Origin: an uncultured Vogesella sp.
GTDB lineage: Bacteria; Pseudomonadota; Gammaproteobacteria; Burkholderiales; Chromobacteriaceae
NCBI GenBank assembly: GCA_946479405.1
Contig: CAMLGD010000216.1
Location: 1 to 5,293 of the forward strand
Length of the DNA: 5,293 nt
Reading direction: 5' to 3'
The notes beneath the pieces are model-generated. The model had not been told where the DNA came from. It saw only the letters and a list, made by a program, of their open reading frames with translations, and made no database searches. The translations under genes were made by a program, and so were the position numbers. Of the stretch, positions 4,658 through 5,293 are shown in pieces; position 1 is the first letter of the stretch; the number at the start of each line of letters is the position of its first letter.

Positions 4658-5293
4658 TCAACCGGCCTGGTGTCCCAGCAGCGCCGCCTGCTCCGGAGCG
4701 GCAAACCACTGCAACAGAAACGCCACCAACACCCGCTGCTTGGCCGGTTGCGGCAGCCGTTGCGGGTAGACCAGGTACAGGCTCTGCCCACCGCTGCGAT
4801 AGCCCGGCAGCAGCCGCTGCAAACGCCCGGCCGCCACATCGCCGCCCACCAGATAGGCCGGCAGCCGCGCAATGCCCGCCGACTGCAAGGCCAGGTTGCG
4901 GATCAGGTTGTAATCGTTGACCGCAATCGGTGCGCGCACATCAACGGTCTGCAGCTCGCCGTCGCGCTGGAACACCCAGTGGCGGCCGTGCACAAAATGG
5001 CTGTTGCACAGGCAGTCGTGGGCGGCCAGCTCGGCCGGCTGCTGCGGGATTCCGCGTGCCGCCAGATAGGCAGGCGCCGCCACCAGCCAGTCCGCCACCT
5101 CGGCCAGCGGCCGCGCCACCAGCCGCTCCGGCGGCGGGATATTGGCGCGGATGGCCAGATCGAAACCGTCCGCTTCCAGGTCGCGAGTGTGCGACGACAA
5201 CTCCAATTCGACCTGCAGCGCCGGATACTTCGCCCGCAGCGCCAGCATCGCCTGCGCCATGAAGACGCCACCAAAGCTGGTGGGCACTGTCAG
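4658..5293 (-). CDS. LysR-family transcriptional regulator, C-terminal part (5' end outside window)
   Basis: The last 211 residues of a LysR-type regulator are visible; the family is about 300 residues, so roughly 90, including the winged helix-turn-helix, lie beyond the right edge. What remains is the periplasmic-binding-protein-like effector domain. Typical landmarks are LTVPTSFGGVFMAQAMLAL at the start, FDLAIRANIPPPERLVARPL in the first lobe, then NDYNLIRNLALQSAGIARLP and GRLQRLLPGY in the second, and SLYLVYPQRLPQPAKQRVLV before the C-terminus. These resemble the subgroup often annotated as 'LysR substrate-binding domain, CrgA-like'. A GTG at 5285-5287 is in frame but is internal, not the start. 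Targets are usually divergent neighbours, which here would be off the window; no link to the convergent lipoprotein gene can be inferred. The effector is unknown. Confidence 0.93.
   Translation of the reverse strand: MTVPTSFGGVFMAQAMLALRAKYPALQVELELSSHTRDLEADGFDLAIRANIPPPERLVARPLAEVADWLVAAPAYLAARGIPQQPAELAAHDCLCNSHFVHGRHWVFQRDGELQTVDVRAPIAVNDYNLIRNLALQSAGIARLPAYLVGGDVAAGRLQRLLPGYRSGGQSLYLVYPQRLPQPAKQRVLVAFLLQWFAAPEQAALLGHQAG

Noticed and set aside
3919..4872. A 317-codon - strand open frame opposite the lipoprotein gene
   Set aside because: It crosses the lipoprotein terminator and overlaps the LysR gene in another frame, and has no family features.
5285..5287. GTG as a start of the right-hand - strand gene
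   Set aside because: The frame is open to the window edge with conserved LysR sequence before it, and a LysR protein needs an N-terminal DNA-binding domain, so this is an internal valine codon.

Overview
The window is GC-rich, densely coding chromosomal DNA. The protein types (Mfd, a PuuP-type permease, a SYLF lipoprotein, LuxR and LysR regulators) and codon use fit a proteobacterium. I favour a betaproteobacterium, possibly of the Neisseriales/Chromobacteriaceae, but that is inference. No rRNA, tRNA, CRISPR array, insertion sequence or phage gene is visible. The gaps between genes are all under 200 bases.

Layout: the 3' end of mfd (transcription-repair coupling factor) runs in from the left on the + strand. 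It converges on a 42-bp perfect palindrome with flanking A and T runs, a bidirectional terminator shared with a - strand permease gene. Going rightward, a two-gene - strand unit encodes a 270-aa nitrilase-superfamily amidohydrolase followed by a 440-aa PuuP/PlaP-like putrescine-type importer, 59 nt apart. A LuxR-type regulator gene diverges from this unit across a 178-bp intergenic region. This looks like a compact regulator/importer/hydrolase cassette for uptake and breakdown of a small amine or amide. The family similarities suggest an omega-amino amide or polyamine derivative, but the substrate is not proven.

Further right is a + strand gene for a 200-aa outer-membrane SYLF/YSC84-type lipoprotein with its own terminator. 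It converges on the 3' part of a - strand LysR-family regulator whose N-terminal DNA-binding domain lies beyond the right edge.

The most unusual signal is non-coding. The 11-mer ATGCGGCCAAC occurs in three of the intergenic regions, each time followed by an inverted GTTGG. It appears as a full inverted pair forming the mfd/permease terminator, as a compact palindrome just upstream of the lipoprotein ribosome binding site, and as a partly degenerate copy in the leader between luxR and the amidohydrolase gene. Its use as inverted-pair terminators recalls the DNA uptake sequences of Neisseriaceae, but the word differs from the dialects I know.
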